Part shown: in pieces, positions 4,257 through 5,235 of the stretch
How the letters are laid out: each line of letters starts with the position of its first letter
How positions within the stretch are numbered: the first letter of the stretch is position 1
NCBI GenBank assembly: GCA_947631075.1
Contig: CANRJU010000202.1
Location: forward strand, 1-5,235
DNA: 5,235 bases
Origin: an uncultured Lachnospiraceae bacterium
Lineage (GTDB): Bacteria; Bacillota; Clostridia; Lachnospirales; Lachnospiraceae
Reading direction: 5' to 3'
Notes under the pieces: model-generated
What the model was told of the DNA's origin: nothing
The model's input: the letters and a program-made list of their open reading frames with translations, nothing else
The model's database searches: none
Made by a program: the position numbers and the translations under genes

Positions 4257-5235
4257 AAATCTCCTCCATATTCATGTGCGCCCGCAGAGCGTCTGCCAGC
4301 GTGTCGTACTGCTTTTCCTTAAAGCTCCGGTAATCCATGCTCTCCCCCGCCCGGAGGCTGACTCCCTTTTTCTCTGCCAGAGCCCGCAGCAGACGCTCCG
4401 CCGTATCTCCCGCGTCAAAAAGACCGTGAATGTAGGTCCCGTACACATTTTTCGCATCTGAGACCACGGGCGGCATTATCTCATCTGCTCCCGTCTTGCT
4501 CCGTCCCGAAGCCGGGGACGATGTTTCTCTCTCTACTCGCATTTCACTCCGTTCCGGTGCGGATGCCCCCGCGCCTGTATTGCCCGCGTCTACATCCGAC
4601 CTATACGTCCGCCCCATATGAATTTCATACCCCTCGTAGCCGCAGCCCGCAAGCTCCCCAAAAATCCCTTGCAGTTCTGGAATCGCGCCCGCGACCTGCC
4701 GTCTCTCCTTTTTCCCGGTCAGGACCGTGCGCACGGGAAGAAGCTCCATCCCGCGGACGCTCCCTCCCTCCTCTACTCCGTCCGGATCGGAAATCCCGTC
4801 GCCTAACATTTGAAATCCGCCGCAGACGCCGAACACCGGAACGCCCCGCGCCGCCATTTTCTTCACCGCGGCCTCCAGCCCGTTCTGGCGCATCCACTTC
4901 AGATCTCCCATCGTATTTTTGCTCCCCGGCAGAAAAATGAGATCCGGGCTGCCAAGCTCCGACTCCGACGCGACATAGCGAACGGACACGTCCGGACTAT
5001 TTTCAAACACATTAAAATCCGTAAAATTGGAAATCCGCGGATACCATATGACAGCTAGATCGACCAGTCCCGCCTCCCGTCTATCAAACCGCCCGGTCAG
5101 GCTGTCCTCGTCCTCCAGCCGGATATCGAGAAAGGGAATCACCCCCGTCACCGGCACCCCGCCCCGCTTTTCCAGCATCTCAATACCGGGATCCAAGATG
5201 GATTTGTCCCCCCGGAACTTATTGATAACAAGTCC
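4225..5235 (-). CDS. cobQ: Cobyric acid synthase (glutamine-hydrolysing), N-terminal part outside window
   Basis: The last 336 residues of CobQ/CbiP, which performs the ATP- and glutamine-dependent amidation of adenosyl-cobyrinic acid a,c-diamide at the b, d, e and g side chains to make cobyric acid. Full-length enzymes have about 500 residues, so about a third is missing off the right edge. The frame is open to the window end and starts with the typical GLVINKFRGD segment of the synthetase domain, so the in-frame TTG at 5196 is internal, not the start. The amidotransferase domain shows FLPGSKNT (101-108), GVCGGFQMLG with nucleophile C138 (136-145), YEIHMGRT (203-210) and YIHGLFD with the catalytic His270 (268-274). 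Between the last two lies a long Ser/Gly/Ala/Glu-rich stretch (about 211-260) that looks longer than usual. The 3' end overlaps cobT, its partner in cobalamin synthesis. Confidence 0.96.
   Translation of the reverse strand, partial: GLVINKFRGDKSILDPGIEMLEKRGGVPVTGVIPFLDIRLEDEDSLTGRFDRREAGLVDLAVIWYPRISNFTDFNVFENSPDVSVRYVASESELGSPDLIFLPGSKNTMGDLKWMRQNGLEAAVKKMAARGVPVFGVCGGFQMLGDGISDPDGVEEGGSVRGMELLPVRTVLTGKKERRQVAGAIPELQGIFGELAGCGYEGYEIHMGRTYRSDVDAGNTGAGASAPERSEMRVERETSSPASGRSKTGADEIMPPVVSDAKNVYGTYIHGLFDAGDTAERLLRALAEKKGVSLRAGESMDYRSFKEKQYDTLADALRAHMNMEEIYGMLKDARLA
4261..4267 (-). promoter_or_regulatory. Ribosome binding site of cobT inside the cobQ coding region
   Basis: Read on the minus strand this is GGAGGAG, 4 nt before the cobT ATG (6 nt from the GGAGG core). 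It lies within the last 15 codons of cobQ and decides the cobT start over a later in-frame TTG that has a poorly spaced site. Confidence 0.8.

Noticed and set aside
4225..5235. Cobalamin riboswitch for the cob genes
   Set aside because: No leader region is available in the window. The cobQ start is off the right edge, and the cobQ-cobT junction is an overlap with no space for a riboswitch.

Overview
The window reads as chromosomal DNA from an anaerobic, moderately GC-rich member of the Clostridia, with Lachnospiraceae the best guess. That inference rests on a VanW/YoaR-type cell-wall protein, a LytTR response regulator, strong AGGAGG-type ribosome binding sites, frequent TTG/GTG starts, a tRNA without encoded CCA and late cobalamin genes. 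No transposase, integrase, CRISPR array, phage gene or rRNA is visible, and most of the window looks like ordinary core or near-core genome.

Layout from left to right. (1) 1-1192, minus strand: a membrane-anchored VanW-domain protein that runs off the left edge at its C-terminus. (2) 1282-1374, minus: a 30-residue single-span membrane microprotein with its own ribosome binding site, which is easily missed. (3) 1408-2031, plus: a membrane-anchored protein of unknown function with a TPR-like helical C-terminus, divergent from the microprotein. (4) 2047-2076: a hairpin with T-tracts on both sides that ends the plus-strand gene and the converging tRNA. (5) 2088-2158, minus: tRNA-Gly(UCC) with a near-consensus promoter whose -35 box contains the stop codon of the next gene. 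(6) 2197-2943, minus: a LytTR response regulator with no histidine kinase in view. (7) 2944-3104: a leader followed by a very AT-rich tract built on a 12-bp tandem repeat. (8) 3105-4256, minus: cobT. (9) 4225-5235, minus: the C-terminal two thirds of cobQ/cbiP, running off the right edge.

The functional unit is the cobQ-cobT pair. CobQ amidates the corrin side chains to give cobyric acid, and CobT activates the lower-ligand base. They overlap by 32 nt, with the cobT ribosome binding site inside cobQ, so they are probably translationally coupled. The regulator, tRNA, TPR-like gene and VanW gene seem to be independent neighbours. I see no convincing undescribed multi-gene system. The most notable features are the microprotein, the 12-bp repeat in which cobT terminates, the embedding of the tRNA promoter in the regulator's stop codon, and a long low-complexity insert in CobQ.
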